DNA of 64,000 bases from Climacteris rufus (GCA_013398175.1 VZRZ01002229.1:169899-233898), one strand, 5' to 3'. Shown: positions 46,801-61,800, counted from the first letter of the stretch. Numbers and translations: made by a program. Notes: generated by a model not told the origin, from the letters alone.

Positions 46801-49800
46801 AAATAGTTGAATTAAAGCAAGCAGCAATAAGACAAATATCTATATAAAAACTTAATAATTAGGTTAAATCTAAGCAAATGTGGCAGTCATGACAACATGT
46901 GATATATCAGCATATGTTGTAGAAAAATTAAACTCTTGCATTGTTTGAGATTAACTGTAGAGAAGTCGAGGAAGTTAAAGTTCCTTCTTTGCATGTACTG
47001 CTGTAGAGGAATCAAAGCTTTACATTTCACAATAATAGTGTTTTAAATGTTCCCAAATGTATGTGTCAGAGCGATTTCTGAATTTTATGCTATTTACTTG
47101 TGGTAACGTTAGATTTCCCATACTTGCCTTCTTATCCTTCTCTGCCCCCAATTATTTTTATTATTCACTTAGTCAACTGATTCAATTTTTAGTGGATTTT
47201 CCCTTGATAAACTTGGCTGAAAATAGTAATAAACTGTAAACAAAATAATAAATCCTATGTATTTTGAAGGCTGGATAAGCCATTTTAGTAAAGCATGACT
47301 TGGTTTTGCCATAAATGCACTGTTAGTTATGTTTGCCTGCAGTCATTATTCTCTGCTAAGTTTCAGAGGGATTGTCTCTTTGAGGTCAAGTTAAAGTTCT
47401 TTTGATGATAACCTGCCAAAGATCACTTTACTTCTTGATCGATGAGTTGCAGGTGCTTGGAGCTTGCTTTTGGTTGCTTTGCATTCTTTATTTTGAAGTG
47501 AGTGGGAGGAGAAATGGTTGCAAGTGTTCTGCAGGATGCAAATTTAATTGGTATTAAAAGACTTGCTTGGCTTAAATATTAGCACATTGATTTGTAGACG
47601 TTTAGATGAAGCAGGATGGACCACTCATTTCAATACAAGTTACAGGGTTTTTACACATGGATAATTTATTTTTCTTACTATTTTAATTTCATTATTTAAA
47701 ATTTTTTCATCTTATTACTATTTTGTTATAATTTTAGGCACGTTAATCTGATAAATCTCATAATGCCTATTATCAAGTATGTGCAAGCATTGTCCTATTC
47801 ATCTCTGCAGCACTGATAGGTAGTAAGTGGATAAATATTATTACTCTCATGTAATAATAATTTATATTTATTTAATAATAATTAAATAATAATTTATGAA
47901 AGTCAAATTGGGGATGCAAGATGCCACTGGAACAGCTGCAGGTGGAACTTGTGTGTCTCAGGGAAGCAAACACCTAACTCGCCTTAGTTATTCTTCTAGA
48001 CTTCAGTGATGTCTCTGCTTCTCTGATTTTTTTTTGTTTTTTAATTTCTAATTTCAAAATTGACCTACTAAATTAGAATCTCCAGGCAAAGGCTTTTTGT
48101 GAGATGCAGCCTGTTCAGCAGTTGTTTGTTCTAATAGATGGAATGTTTAGCCTGATTTTTACTGAGGACATTTGTTTCCTGTGCCACATTATGATAAGTG
48201 CAGATTTGCCTTCCACTGAATTTTTAATGGTAAAGCAATCTGCAAAATTATGTTCAATGTATATTTTTAATAATGTGAATAGGTTTGATCTTGATGTGTT
48301 TTGATGTTGTATCTTTTCCCTGAGTGATTAGAACCCCTGATATTGATCTTTCCCTCCTCACCTCCAGCAGCCAGTGCTGCTAAAGGGACAAACAAGATGA
48401 AGGTCCTTTATGTCCATGGGCTGTTCAGTCCTGATCAGTTGTACCTGCACCAACAGAGGACAGTGATTTTTATGAAATTGTTCTTGTATATCAAAGTTGG
48501 CTTGCAGAATCCTTCTTATTGCTGATGCAGAAGGTGGAAAGAATCCAACTTTGTTTTAATATCCCAAGCAGAGTTTGAAGGACTGGTAAGAAAATCCCTA
48601 CCTGTTAAACATCCCTCTGCCATCTTCTTCTAGTCCCACAAATTTAATTCAAAGTTGCATTCAGAACTAAGTTCATGTGATTTGCAATGCCTGGGTGGAA
48701 ATATTTTCACAATGAAAACGTGTTAGCCATTCACTTTGAGTGTTTGTTACTTTGGCTAAATCTACAAGTAGAAAAAAAAGGACTGCAAGAACAGCAAAGA
48801 AATCAAACCCACAGGCTTTTTAACCAAATATTGAAATAAGAAGTTGCAGAAGAAAATGTCAAGTGAAAATAACTATGCTGCTGGTTTGGATCAAAGGCCA
48901 TGTCAGCAATGCTGCTTGTAATAATTTCAGACTATAGAAAAGGAGCTATATTAGAGAGAAAAAAAAAAGGCAGAATGGAAAGTGCAGGAAAACTGCAGTT
49001 TTCTTCTCCAGGGCAGCAACTTTTAATCTCAATTAAAGCAGTCAAGCTAGCAGAGCAGCATGCTAATACTTACTACAGAGAGTCAGAGAATACAAATGAC
49101 CTTTGTGGATTTGGTTTTTGCTGCTTTTCCTCCTGATTGAAAAGGACGCCCAGCAGTTGTCTTAATTGGACGTTAATTGATACATATTCACAGGAAGTAG
49201 AGTCTGTGATCTTGCAGCTTGTTTGTATGAAAGAGTGTAATGAAACAAAGTGTGAGGAAGTTTTTTTTAATGGTCACAGTGACATAGCAGAGCAGTAGGA
49301 ATTTTAAAATTATCTCAGAAATGTTTGAGGAGTCACTACAGGAACAGATTTAGCTGCATTCATAAAGCTTTAATATTCTGCCTTACACATTAAAAACATC
49401 ATTAAACTAAAGATAAACCTTATAATTATGACCTCATACCTCCTGTCAGTAATATTCTCTTACACTTTCTTGAGTCCTTGTGGTGATGTAAAAGAGGATG
49501 ATGACAGAATGCAGGGGTAGCTCAAATTACTCATCTTTGAAAACTCTAGTCACTATTCCCAGGTATGAAGTGTCCCCTGAGGAGTTGTGCCCAGTCACTG
49601 TGGGAGGCACCTGTCCTGTCCTGGATGTCACTGTACCCACACACAGCATGGAAACAGGAAGGAATTTGCTTAGTGCTTCCAAGTGTTGGATTCAGTGGGT
49701 GGAATACAGTGTGGCAGGAAAGACACCACCTTTGTCCTTGAGCATTCAAATATCTGTAGCTTTGAGCTAAGAATTATGTTTTTATTGCTATTCCTATTTT

Positions 49801-52800
49801 TGCTAGAACTGAATAAACTCAAGCAGTACAGTCCCTCTAAAATGACATTGAACTCTGAGGGAGAACCTGTCTTTTTGCTTTGTTCCAGTGACACCTGTAA
49901 ATGGGATCCAGAAATAAGGTTAAGTAATCCACATCTGCATGAGGATGTACTGCATGAGAACCAAGAAAGTAGAAGTCTTTATAATTAATAAGTTGGAGAA
50001 ACACCTAAGAACAGTTACACAGCAAGAGAGGTTACTAAGCATTGGAAACTTATAGTGGTTAATCTGCAATAAAAGCAGATTGCCATAAACTACTTCTGTA
50101 GACTCAGCCCACCAAGACCATGGAAGTATACTGGAAATACTTCTGTTCACAAAAACTAATGCTTAAAGCTAAGCATATTGCTTCAAATTAGACTGGCTGA
50201 AAATACTTTTTTTTGTGTGTATAAAAAAAGAAGGTACAAAAAAATTATAGAAACTGGAAACTCTGCAAGGACAATCATCTAAGCATAGGTGCCATATAAA
50301 AATGACAAGTTGTGGTCATCCTGTATGTCTGGAAATCCACAGCTTTGAGCTGCAAGCCCAAAGGGAAAGTGTCTGTGCCATTCCATGAGGCAGCCAAGCC
50401 TTTACCTGCAAAGGGCACGCTGGAGCTCTGCATGGAATTGGGCAGAGTTGGAGGGAAATGCCTCCCATGCTCCTCTTTCCCTGTGCTGTGCCAGTCAGAT
50501 AAAGTGAAATGTCAAACTGCTGGCAGTTTAACAGTATTCAAGCAGCCACTTTTTCTGGTTTAAATTAGCAACTGGATGGCTCTTTAACATGGTTCAAGTT
50601 TCCTGAAGGCAGATCTCTAAAAGTCACTCTGCATGCAGAAAGCCCAGCCTCCACTAATCCATCCTTTATGCCTGGAACAACAGACTGACTGTAACTTGAA
50701 GAGCAGTCTCACCTCTTTCTTTTCCTGAGAGTGGTTGTGGATCTCCCTTTTATACAAAACCATTTCCTTGTGATTGAAATGGCAACCTGGACTGAAAGAT
50801 TTTAATGTGTTATTTTTGGAGTTCTGGTTACGACCTTGTCTATCCTTACCTGTGAATCTGTACCAGGGCCACTCTAGTATGTGGAGGCAGAAGATGTTTA
50901 GTGTTCAGAGAGTGTCATAAGCTGGCATTCCTTAATGCTTATGTTTACTAGAAAATACAGTGGAGTCTGTAAAAGCAGGGAGGAGAGGCAATGTAGAGTT
51001 AAGAAGCAAGGAGAGAGTGAGGCAGTGCTGAGAAGGTGAAATGTTTATCTGCCAGTTTTAGTTTCTGGAGTATTTAATACTTTATAATGTCAGTTGCTTG
51101 GAAACCAGTGTTTTGTGCCCTTTTGCTGCTTGGCAGAAATCACTCTAATTGGCATGTTTCTGACACTGTCACTGCTGGCAGTTTGCAGAGTTTTTTTTTT
51201 CTCCAGAAGCAAAATTTTTCTTTTACATGAATGATGGCTCACATTAATTAGACAGCAGTCATGGGTAAAGACAGCCATTTAAATGTATGGATGTATGAAC
51301 CATTATCTCTATCAACAATCACTGGGAAGACTGCTATTCCTATCAGCATTTCTGTCTTTCCAGAGGCTGTTCCTTTGAGTCTCAATTCCTTTCCTTTTAG
51401 GCAAAAATATTTGTTTATGTTTGAGATTTGTTAAGTGGAAATAGTTCATCCTTATTAGCTTTTACTACTTATCTAAACACAACAGTGTCATCCCACCTCT
51501 TCTGATACCCCAGTGACACATTGCACTGGCTGTTTGAACAATTCTGACGTGTAAAATGAGGGTTTTGTTGTTTAGCAGTAAAATGTCATTGCTTTGTAAA
51601 TATCTTTATGTAGTAAGGCAAGACTTTTGGTCATGAGAGTTGGTTTCTACTTTCATATGAAAATCTTGAAGCAGCAGTGTTTCCTGGGAGAGGATTGGGG
51701 TCCTTAGTGACTTCCACTTAACAAGCAGTGAGTTTTTATTGGTAATATAAACATAAAGTTATTGGACATTCTTACAGCTAGAAAATAGAAACCCCAGAAA
51801 TCTCCACTCTTTTTTTTTTCTTTTGAAGTTTTAGTAATAGCTTACTCACAGCTTTTTGCAGAAAAATTAAAAGCAAAGCCCTGAAATCTCACAGGTGTAT
51901 TTTTTCTGCCCTTCTCTTCTTGGTTCTGCTTTGGAAGTACTTCCCCCACTCACCTTTATTTATTAACTTCTCCAGAGACAAGTTTTTTGTATCTCCTGGT
52001 AGCCAAATGTGTTTGGGCTTCTCAGTGCCAGAGAACCTCTCCTCATTTTCAAAGGAGAGGTTCTGCCTCATGTCACAATGGAAACAGCATCTGTGTTTTA
52101 ACATCTTTGTAGTTAATTGAAAACCACTCTGAGACGCTTTAAATATGCAGCACTATAGGAAATATACCTGTGACATCTCCTGTCATAGTGTGGGTGGTGT
52201 TTTGACTATTGAAGATCCTTATTTCCTGCCACACAACCCTCTGTGAACATACCACAGATTCCTCATGTCTTATTTGAGCTTGTTTCGTGACTTATTTCCC
52301 GGTCAGATTTTCATGTGATAATATGCATCTTTCCCATTATGCAAATCCTGGTTTTGTTTTTTAAGCAGACATTTGAGTACAGAATATTGTACTCCTCTGC
52401 CTGAGAATGAAATGGGAGTCAACATCTGAAACAATGTGGGTATTCCAGATTGCTTGTATGTCTCCAGCTACTCAAGACAGATGTTGATACAGTTCTACTT
52501 TAGTTCCTTGGCAGAATCATTAGTGGTTCAATGTGGTAAATGATCACAGATGTCTGAGCTTCTGTGGGTTGGTACCTCAATTTAATAGGTTTTTAATGGC
52601 ATTATCATCTGGTTTTCACTGAATTTAAGAAAACTGAGTGGATGAATGTTTACCCATTTGGTTCTTAGCGTGCCATTATTCAAGCACTGAATAGGAGTAG
52701 TCACCACTGTGTTCCTGATTCCTTGTGTGGGCATCTCTAACTTGGCTGTGAACACTAGCAAAACAGAATTCATGATTAGTTTACATTGATATCTACATAC

Positions 52801-55800
52801 AAACTGTGAGTAGTTGTGAGATTTCTCTGCCCACATGCTGAGCTTTCAGAGCATGGCTCGAATGTGGAGCTCAGTAGTAGGACTTGCTGGCTCATGCTCA
52901 CCACTGTGTAAATTCAGCTCCAGGGCTTTTGGTAATTTCAGAAATAAATTTCAGGATAATGTGTGTGCCCTGTAATAACTCATGGAGTAATTTTTAAGTG
53001 AACAGTGCCCTCGTTCTCAAATACAATGAGACTGCCTCACATTGCTCAGGAAAGGTGATGGAGCAGCCCTCATGTAAATAAATTTGGGACATACTGGTGT
53101 GGAGATGAATTACAATGCTGAATGTAAAGCCCTGAAGTACTGAGTGGAAATGGTCAGCAGCTCCAGTATTTGCTGACAAGAGAACGGAACAGTGGTATAA
53201 ATCAGTATAACTGTTGGCAGCTTACAAGAAATGCAGAGTTTGCTCTCCTATTGTTCTGCTGTGCTCTGTAAATAAGAAAAGCATGGTGTGCATATGGATT
53301 TTCTTTTATCTTGGCATTTCCTGCTGTTTCACAATTATTTGCTGTTTGGGTCTTGCAGCACCTTGTCAAAGTTAAGGGACATGTAAGAATTGCTTCAACT
53401 ATTAGAATGCAGCAACAGCTCCAGTGGAGTCTGATGTGTGCTAATGCAGATATGTTCAACATATATTTTGGGGACTGGAATGATTAAAAAAAAGAAAGTG
53501 TCCTATTCAAAGTGAGACAGCAGTGAGGACAGCAGTGTGTAATCAGTTGAAATCTGATTAATGCAGTGTTAACACTTGTGCTCCTGCAGAGAATTGCCAG
53601 AACATCCAGAATTCTTCAGGTTCTCAGAACTTCCATTTTATTAAATGGTCAAAAAGACAGACCCTCCAGTACCATGGTGACCCCTCAAAATAGGTAAGGG
53701 CATAGATTTCAAGTTTAATCCCACAGAAGCAAGAAGCTTCCTGCTTCTCCCTGCTTCCTTCAGTGGATATTGCTTTGAAATCTTCAGGGTCCAAATGCTC
53801 TGGCCTCATTTGAGAGTTGTGATGGGATCACAGCTCATGATGCAAATACTACAGAGTGCTCATTTAGAAGATGTATAGTGGTTTTTTAATACACAGTTGT
53901 AGTCTGTAATGTTCAGAAAACAGCTTCGCTGTATTTGCTGTAGTTTTAAAGTTGTTGTCTCCTGTGCTTTTTGATTTATAAGGAAATGGATTGTTATTTT
54001 CTGCTATAGAAAATACTTACTGGGAATGGTGTAAGTTGTAGTGTGGATTAAATTGCACTTGTTTTTCACCTGGGAAGCCTTAGCTCCAGGTCAGTTTGTC
54101 ACTGCTGCAGCAGGTTCAGCAGTGCCCAGCTGGTACTGCCCAGCACCAGGGCAGGGTCTGGCCTGGTGCCCACCCGGAGCTTTCATGGGTCTAGCAGGGA
54201 GTTGTTACAGATGCACATTGAAATGCTTTTATGAAAATAAAGGAAATGGCCTTTAGAAAGCCTGTGCTCTCAGTGGCTTTCAGAGCAGTGACACATGGGT
54301 TTCATTTCTGTTTATAACTGGCTGTAAGCCTCTGAAAAAGGCTGAATCCTTTCTAACAGTGTCTGAAGCAGGAGATGTTCTGTCATTAGCTTTGTTGATG
54401 TAAAGGCTGATTCCATTAAGGTAAGAAAATTGAATAAGCCATTTTATGAAATGGTGGCTAACAATTTCAATGATCAGAGAAATACCTACGTATGCATTGC
54501 TTGATAGATGCAAAATTATTTTATTTACTGCTCAAAATATTTGTTCACCATGAATGTTCAGCCTTGGAGCGAATCAAGCTGGTATAAACGGTCTGCAACT
54601 CCAGCCTTGGGGAATGGGGCAGAGGGAGATGAGCAGGAAGAGTTAATGAGGCTGAAGCACCCAGTGACACCACCCAGAGCATCAAATGTGCCCCCTTGGT
54701 GGGCTCTGCATCCTTCTTCCCATTTTCCTGGCTGTTCTGTTCAGGCTGGAGTCAGACCAGCTGAACTGAGCAAGGGTTTGGCATCACATCAGTCCTTTAA
54801 TATCATCTCTTCACTGAATTTGGTTTTGTAACACCATAGTTGTGAGGCTATCAACCGTAAAATTTGATCTTCTGGGACAAATACATCCTTAGTATGATTC
54901 CTTTGATTGTAGTGATGATCCAGGGTACTTAAACAACTAAAAATGATGGAAAAACCCCTGGTAAATATCTAACTTGCCCCTACCCTGATGAAAAAGTTTC
55001 TGGCACTACAGTTACAGCTTGCTAAGGTTTTTCTAGCACCTAAATTACAACTAAGACAAATTTTAAGAGTTCCTTTTATTTTTATGAGAAATTTCTTACT
55101 CAAAGACACCAAGAATCCCAAATCTTGTCAGTAAAAGTTCAATTCCCCAACACTTTAATGGCCTTGTACTACAATTAACTGATGACCTTGAATCTCTAAA
55201 GGCTTTACAGAGTAATTTAGTAAGTGCATGGTTACACCAAGCACAGAAAATACACTTGCAACCAATTTTCTCTATGTGCAGTACGCTGCTGGGTCACTCC
55301 TTTGTGCATGTCTTTGGCCCTTATCTATGATAATAGATTCCTGCAGAGAAAACTGGAAATATTCCACAGCACGTTATTACTGCTCAGAAAACTCTTTTAA
55401 TGTTCATGCTGATAAAGATATTAATGTAGAAGAATTAGACATATCCTTTTGTCTGAACAGCACTTGAAAATCTGTGTTGTGACTACAGTTGACTGAAGCT
55501 CAATTACTTTAATAAACGTATTCCGAATTTCACCTTGATTACATTTGCATTTTAATGAACGATTCTCGCCTACTTGTCAAATAGGCAGCCCAGCTAAGTT
55601 TATTAAGTTATTGTGTAAACAGGGCATTGTGATGCCCCAATTTAAATGGAGAAATATTTGGTGTCATATTCCAGCAATGTGCTGTAAATCTACAGTGTGG
55701 AAAAGTACATTGGTTATCTCTGTATTTTAATTTTGAGTTTATTTTACTGTTTTTTTTTTTTTTTTTTTTAACAGTTTATGAACCTTTAGGATCATTCATA

Positions 55801-58800
55801 AACATCCCAGAAATAATTCTATGGAATTATGAGATTTTTTTCTGTGTTTAAATCAGATAGTTATTACAGTTCTTTTATATGCTGCATTCCTGTTAAATGT
55901 TCTGTTATTTATTTCTTTTTCTGTAGTTGAGAAGGAAGGAGGGAGTAAACTGCTCCCCTTGAGAACTGGTGAATTTGGTGCCTGAAATTACAGAATCACA
56001 GAATAAGCTGAGTTGGAAGGGACCCACAAGGATCATTGAGTTCAACTCCTGGCCCTGCACAGAACCCTCCCCAAGAGTCACATCCTGTGCCAGAGAGTGA
56101 TTAACACCCTGTGGCCTTTGGGTGCTTTAACACCTCTGGTAAGAAGAGTTATTTCTTGTCAGTAAAACAAATGAGGCCCAGCTTTTGAGCCTGGAGTGTG
56201 TTGGAAAGAATCAATAGAGTCTGATGACACCTGATTCAAAACCCAGCAGCACATTCATGGGAGGGCTGTCCCTGTAGTGTGGGATAAGATGCTCCTGAGA
56301 CTTGGAACAGCTGCCACGTCCTTGCTAACATTTCCCTCAGAAGCTGCAGAGTACCTGTGTGCCAAATCCCTTTCACTGCCATCGCCTTTGCTTTCCTACT
56401 TCTGTTCTTGTTTTTAACCTCTGTTGTCATCCCACAGGCAGCACATTATAGTCACTTCTTTATTTCCTTCTCCTGCAGTAATACCCTGCCTGTTCCCTCC
56501 AGCTCGCTGACAGGCTGCCCTGGCACCTCCCCTGTTCCTGACACTGCAGCTTTCCAAGAGCACGTGGAATTCAGCAGTGAGCAGGCAGCTCAGCTCCAGG
56601 GCAGCTGGAAGAGAAAAGGGAAAGTTCTCCCAGTTCATACTGGGGAATTGTTGTCCCTTGTTATCATATTGCAGAAGGAAATATTAAGGTTGAACTCTTG
56701 CATAGAAAAGAATGTGAAATCCCCTTTGCAAATTAAGTGGGCGGGCAAGAGAGAAATCAATCAATTTAATAGTGTGTGATCAGAACACTGACCAAGCTGT
56801 GATGGTTTTTGGCAGGCATCACCTCAGTTCTGTGAAGCAAGGTGGAGAATACTGTCACATACTTGGTCAGGCGTCACTGGAGAGGAAGAGCACACTGAAA
56901 GCAGCCCAGCAGGCTCAGGGCACACGAGAAAAAACTGAGTTCCAGCCACCCACATATTCCTCTGACGTGGAGGAGTCAAAGGAACAAATAAACATGTAAG
57001 TCATCTCTGGGCTTTTGGTGATCTGAGGGCAGTGGTTTTAAAAAGAAACAATTTCCAGTCTTTGTCATTCCTTGGTGTTGAGACAGTTCCCTTGGATGGA
57101 CTAGAAAGGGATAATGCTTAAGGTCTAAGTGAGCAGCTGTAAACTTGGCAAGCATGCGGGGAAAAAGGTGCTTGAAGTGGTTTAAAAAGGAGGAATTTTA
57201 GATGGCAGGAAGAAGGTGAGTGAACTCTGGCGAGGTTTCATAGCCACCTCAGAAATGAAACGAAAAAGCCTGGTTAGCTTGTGCTATGCTTTTGTTCCCC
57301 CAGTGGGGCCACAGCATTAAGAATAAAAAGGAATTGCACTCAGCAGAAGTGGCTGGGTTTCTTCACTACTCCACACCTATTACTTACAGCCTTCTTCAGC
57401 TTTTCTCTCCATTTGATCACTGAATTGTCTTCAGTTCTTCGGCTCTCACTGCACCTCTAATGCCCATTGTTACCCTGTAGTTGTCTTCCACCTGTCAGCC
57501 CTCAGTGGGTGATGATTAAATCCTTGCTTAGCAGGACAGAGGGACTCTTCTGGAGGTTACAGACCTTTGGAGCTTTAGTGCCTGAAAAGCTCATCCATCT
57601 CCAGCAGTCTTTCCTTATCACTTTGCTGCAGCTTTTGTCTCTCCCAGGTACCACCTTCCCCTGAATAAACTTGGAAAACTCACTCTCCACAGTCATCAGA
57701 GATGCCATCTCACTCTAGTCATGAATTGGAACAAAAATATATAACCATGAATAAAAAATAAGAACTAAAATCTTTCCTGGGAGTAAAGAAGCAGATCCAA
57801 AAAGTAAATAAGTAGAACAGACAGGCTGAGTAATTCTCAATAGGGAAGTATCATATTTACTGGTGACACTGAATATCCATCATTCTAAATGGTCACTAAT
57901 TGACCAGCTAGAAAAGGTGGGAAAGGAATCAAGTATTCCTGAGAGACAGTGTGATGGAAGGAGAAAACAAGTCAAAGAGACTCGTGGCAGTGAATGAGCA
58001 GCAGCCACAGCCTGTAAAAGGCTCAGTTTTCTGTTAGATTGGTTTGGCCAAAGCTCTTCTCATTGGGGTGAGCCTTTTCAGCTTAATCTTTGTTATTTTC
58101 TCAGTTTACAATATGGAACCCAGGAAAAACAGAACAGGATTTGAGGCACATCTTGAAACTTTGGCCTCCTCTATATAATCCTACTTCTTGCAGTGGCATG
58201 ATTCCAACAGAAAACAAGTGCAATGGAATGCCAGCAGTGTGTCAGCATCTTTTCTCAAACAAATCAGTCACATTATTTCCTCTGCCTCCAAACTTGATTT
58301 CACATAAATGCTTAATTGCTAATAATAAGTAGTAGTACAAATGTGTGAATACAAATAATACTGTATTTATAATTTATAAAGTACTGTAAGCATATTATAA
58401 ATAAATGAAAATTATATATCCTGGTAAACATACAAATATCCACATTTTAATATTAATAAATTCTAATAAGTGCAGTCATTAACAATTTAGAAATGCATCT
58501 AAGTATTTTTTTAAAAGCTAAGAAGAAGAGGAAGTGTGATGAACACAATAAACAGTTTTATTGGCTCTGCCTTCATTTCACACATTATTTTTTTAACTTC
58601 AGTCTTTCTTCTTTCCCACAGGAGCCAGTCACATGAGGAAGTCAGGGAAGAGAAAAAGAAGATGACCTTACAGTCTTTTATTACTGTTTATACCAGTGTC
58701 TGGAGTCCAAGCCACCCTGGAGCAAAAAGGTAAATTTGGAGGAAGATTTTCGTCCTGCCCTCTGTGGTAGGACATGAGTGAAATTCACAGTGACACAGGT

Positions 58801-61800
58801 ACACCCAGAGCTGCTGCTCAGCTGCTGAACTTGCATTCTGATTGTGCCAGGACACGGTGGTGATACTGGCTGTACTAATAGCAGCTGTTAAATTCTAACA
58901 CTAAATTATTGAATCCTAACGAGTTACTGAACACCTTGTATGTGCATATGTGCAGAAACACAATTACACATCAGTTGCCTTGCTGATATTTACTCAGCAA
59001 GTTCGAAACTGCTTAAAATATTTGATGTGGTGTAGCTTTCAGGATTGGGCTAGTTTTAAGGAAAGGCTTTCAAATTTAAAATTTGATCAGCCAAGTTAAA
59101 AGAAGTCTATGAAAGAAAGAGAGAGGGAGAAGGCAGTGCTTGTTCTGTGTGTGCTTCTCTGTATTTTGTATTACTCACTAATGCACACTGACTGGTCTGT
59201 TCTAAGTTCATTAATGCAATTGCTCAGCAAAAGTGTCTTTATGTATTTACATTTGCACATGGAATAAGCTGAATGCCAAAGATAATCTCAGTTTGGAAAA
59301 AGATGGGTCCAACATTTTAAGCTCTCACACTGTTTTTACTCAAAGGCAAAACTTAGAAGCTCGTGTAGAAGCCAAACTCCCAAGAATCCACACCACAATG
59401 GGATAAATGCCAGAATTCCTGTAGGTTTGAAAGCACTGGGCACACCATCAAGATAAGCCCACTGGAAATTTCCCATCCAAATATATGCCTTGAGGATACA
59501 GGGTTCTGTATCAACACTAAGAAAACCTTGAGAGGTGTCTAAAAACTTTGAGAGGTGTCTAGAATCCACTGGGACAATTAAAAACTCCTGCTACAGAAAT
59601 AATTGGATGTGTCTGTTTGAGCCCACACGGTGCCAGCTGGGCTCTTTCCCTGACTAGAATGTGACATGTTGGTTTCTCCTCTTGCCAGTGAACATCTTTT
59701 CCAACAGCTCTGTGCCACACACTGGCTTTTGGAAGCTTTGACTCTCAAATCCAACAGTTTGATCCATTCCATTTTGCTGGAATTCAAGGTGAAGGAACGA
59801 GGTGCTGGGAATCCTTTGTCCTTTGTATGTTGTTGTTTCTCTTCTTTTAAGAAACAACCACTTCAGTGGAAGGTTATTAATTCTGTGCCATGCACCACAA
59901 ACAAATTCTGCATTGACTCTGTCCCTGTGCAGTCAGCAGGGAGTGGTACAGTCAAGCCAGCAGCACAGCATCCTCCTCTCTTATTGCAGGTTGTAGAACC
60001 AGGAGAAAAGACTGAGATCCCAGCCAAGCCTACTTGTGTTTCCTTTCCTTTTTCTCTTTTGGCTAATAAATATGCAAATTAAATACATTTAGTAATAGCT
60101 GTATGTATATTCCCACAGCCTTTCCTTGGAGGGTTATCCCACTGAACTCAACAGGAATTCCACATACAGTATCATTACAGAACAAAGCCAGCTATTAAGT
60201 GATATTTAGTAGCTGATTTTATTCTATCAATTATGTATGACAGTGATGGGTACTTTGTAAAAGATGTCTTGCTTCTGAACTTTTATACTGCTAAAAGTAA
60301 ATAGTAATTTAGGTTTTCAACATTTTTTTAATGTTAGTGTTTCAACATTTTTTTAGTATATAATAATGTTGACATAACGTGTATTTAAATTATTCATGAT
60401 TGGTTGGTAAGAACAGGGATCAGTTTATGCTCTGATTTGCAGGGTACAGCTCTTCAAAGCTGTTCTGTTTTCTGTGTTCTCAGTCAAGACAAACTGTGTC
60501 TATGCATAACAGAGGTGTAAAAGTAGCATTATATAGAACTAGCCTGATAAATTGGAGGAGAGAACCAGTCTGGTGTGTGTGGTGAATGGCTTTTTCACCC
60601 TTTACATATGGGGACCAGCCAATAGACTGGGAGGAGAGTTTGTAATAAAGGAGAGTTTGTCAGCAAATCTTTCAGACACAGGCTGGCAGCAGAGTATAAA
60701 TGCATAAAGCTCTGGATTTTCCCCAGATTCTGCATTTTGCAGCCCCTGGTAGCAAACTTCCTTCCCCTCTGACCACTTGATAGACCTGACAGGGTACTTT
60801 ATCTGTTGGCTCTGCAATGCAGTTCAGTACAAAAGTGGGTGGTCTTAAATCTTTTCACTTCCTTCCAAGCCAAACTGGACCAGAAAAGCGTGTTTGCCTT
60901 TTAGTACTGCTAATTACCTTTTAATTGATATTTATATTATCATTACTAGGCTGACAGCATGCTCTGCTACACTCTAAATTACCACTCAGGAAGGAGCTCT
61001 TGGAGTCATTTGAGAGAGTTTTGGGACTGTTCAGTAGCTGTCAAAAAGGCAAGAAAGACCCTAAGAATGAAGTGGAAGCCAAAGCAGAAAATGTTATGCA
61101 AAAATACAAATATTTAAGTGCTTCATCAGTTCCAGCCCTTCCTATTCACCCAGGCTGGTTTCACAAGGAGTAAAGTTTGATTGAAAAGAAGTGGTGAGAT
61201 ACGGTCGAGATATGGAATGACTTCCACATGAGAAGCAGTTAAATTGGCTGGGGCTCCTCAGAGCAGGGAAGAAATGGCTGGAGACAAGGTTATGACAGCT
61301 CCCTGTAACATCATGGAATGCATGGAGAAAAAGTGATTACAGAGTGGTTGTTCACAGGTTCCCTTGCCACCAGATTTATTGCACACCAAATTAAATTATC
61401 TGGCAGAAAATTTAAAGCAATGGGAAGTGTTTTCAAGCATGATTAAACTTAGGAATTCATTGCTACAATATATTGCTGGAAATACATTCAAGTGCAAACA
61501 CAATTTAGCAGAATAGAAGGAAAAACAATTAATGGATTACAAGTACAGCTGCCTTATAGCCTTATACCCCAAATTCACAAAGCTTCATGTAACTCATACA
61601 GTGTCATTTTGAGAGCACACACAGCCCTAACCCACATGTGCACATATTTAAATTTCAAAGCTGGGAAAGAGATTCTGTAGCAGGCAGATAAGCAGTAGAT
61701 ACTTGCAGAAAGTGTGACTTGCAGAAAGATTTCTTTTAAGAATTTGTAACTCGGTATAAAGTCTTTTGTGCAATGGTCATTTTGCTTATACAAACGAGAT

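Larger units (their letters stand above)
45559..53589 (+). other. Large AT-rich intron (if the gene model is right)
   Basis: About 8 kb without a recognised exon. The flanking exons join in phase 0, so no intermediate exon is required. It contains A-rich and AT-rich simple sequence (46195-46280, 47840-47895) and no recognised transposon. Open frames are short. Confidence 0.4.

Noticed and set aside
56357..56779. 140-codon frame just upstream of the exon at 56816
   Set aside because: Its reading frame and splice phases do not fit between the exons at 53590 and 56816, which already join correctly, and its first third is a hydrophobic run from T-rich DNA.
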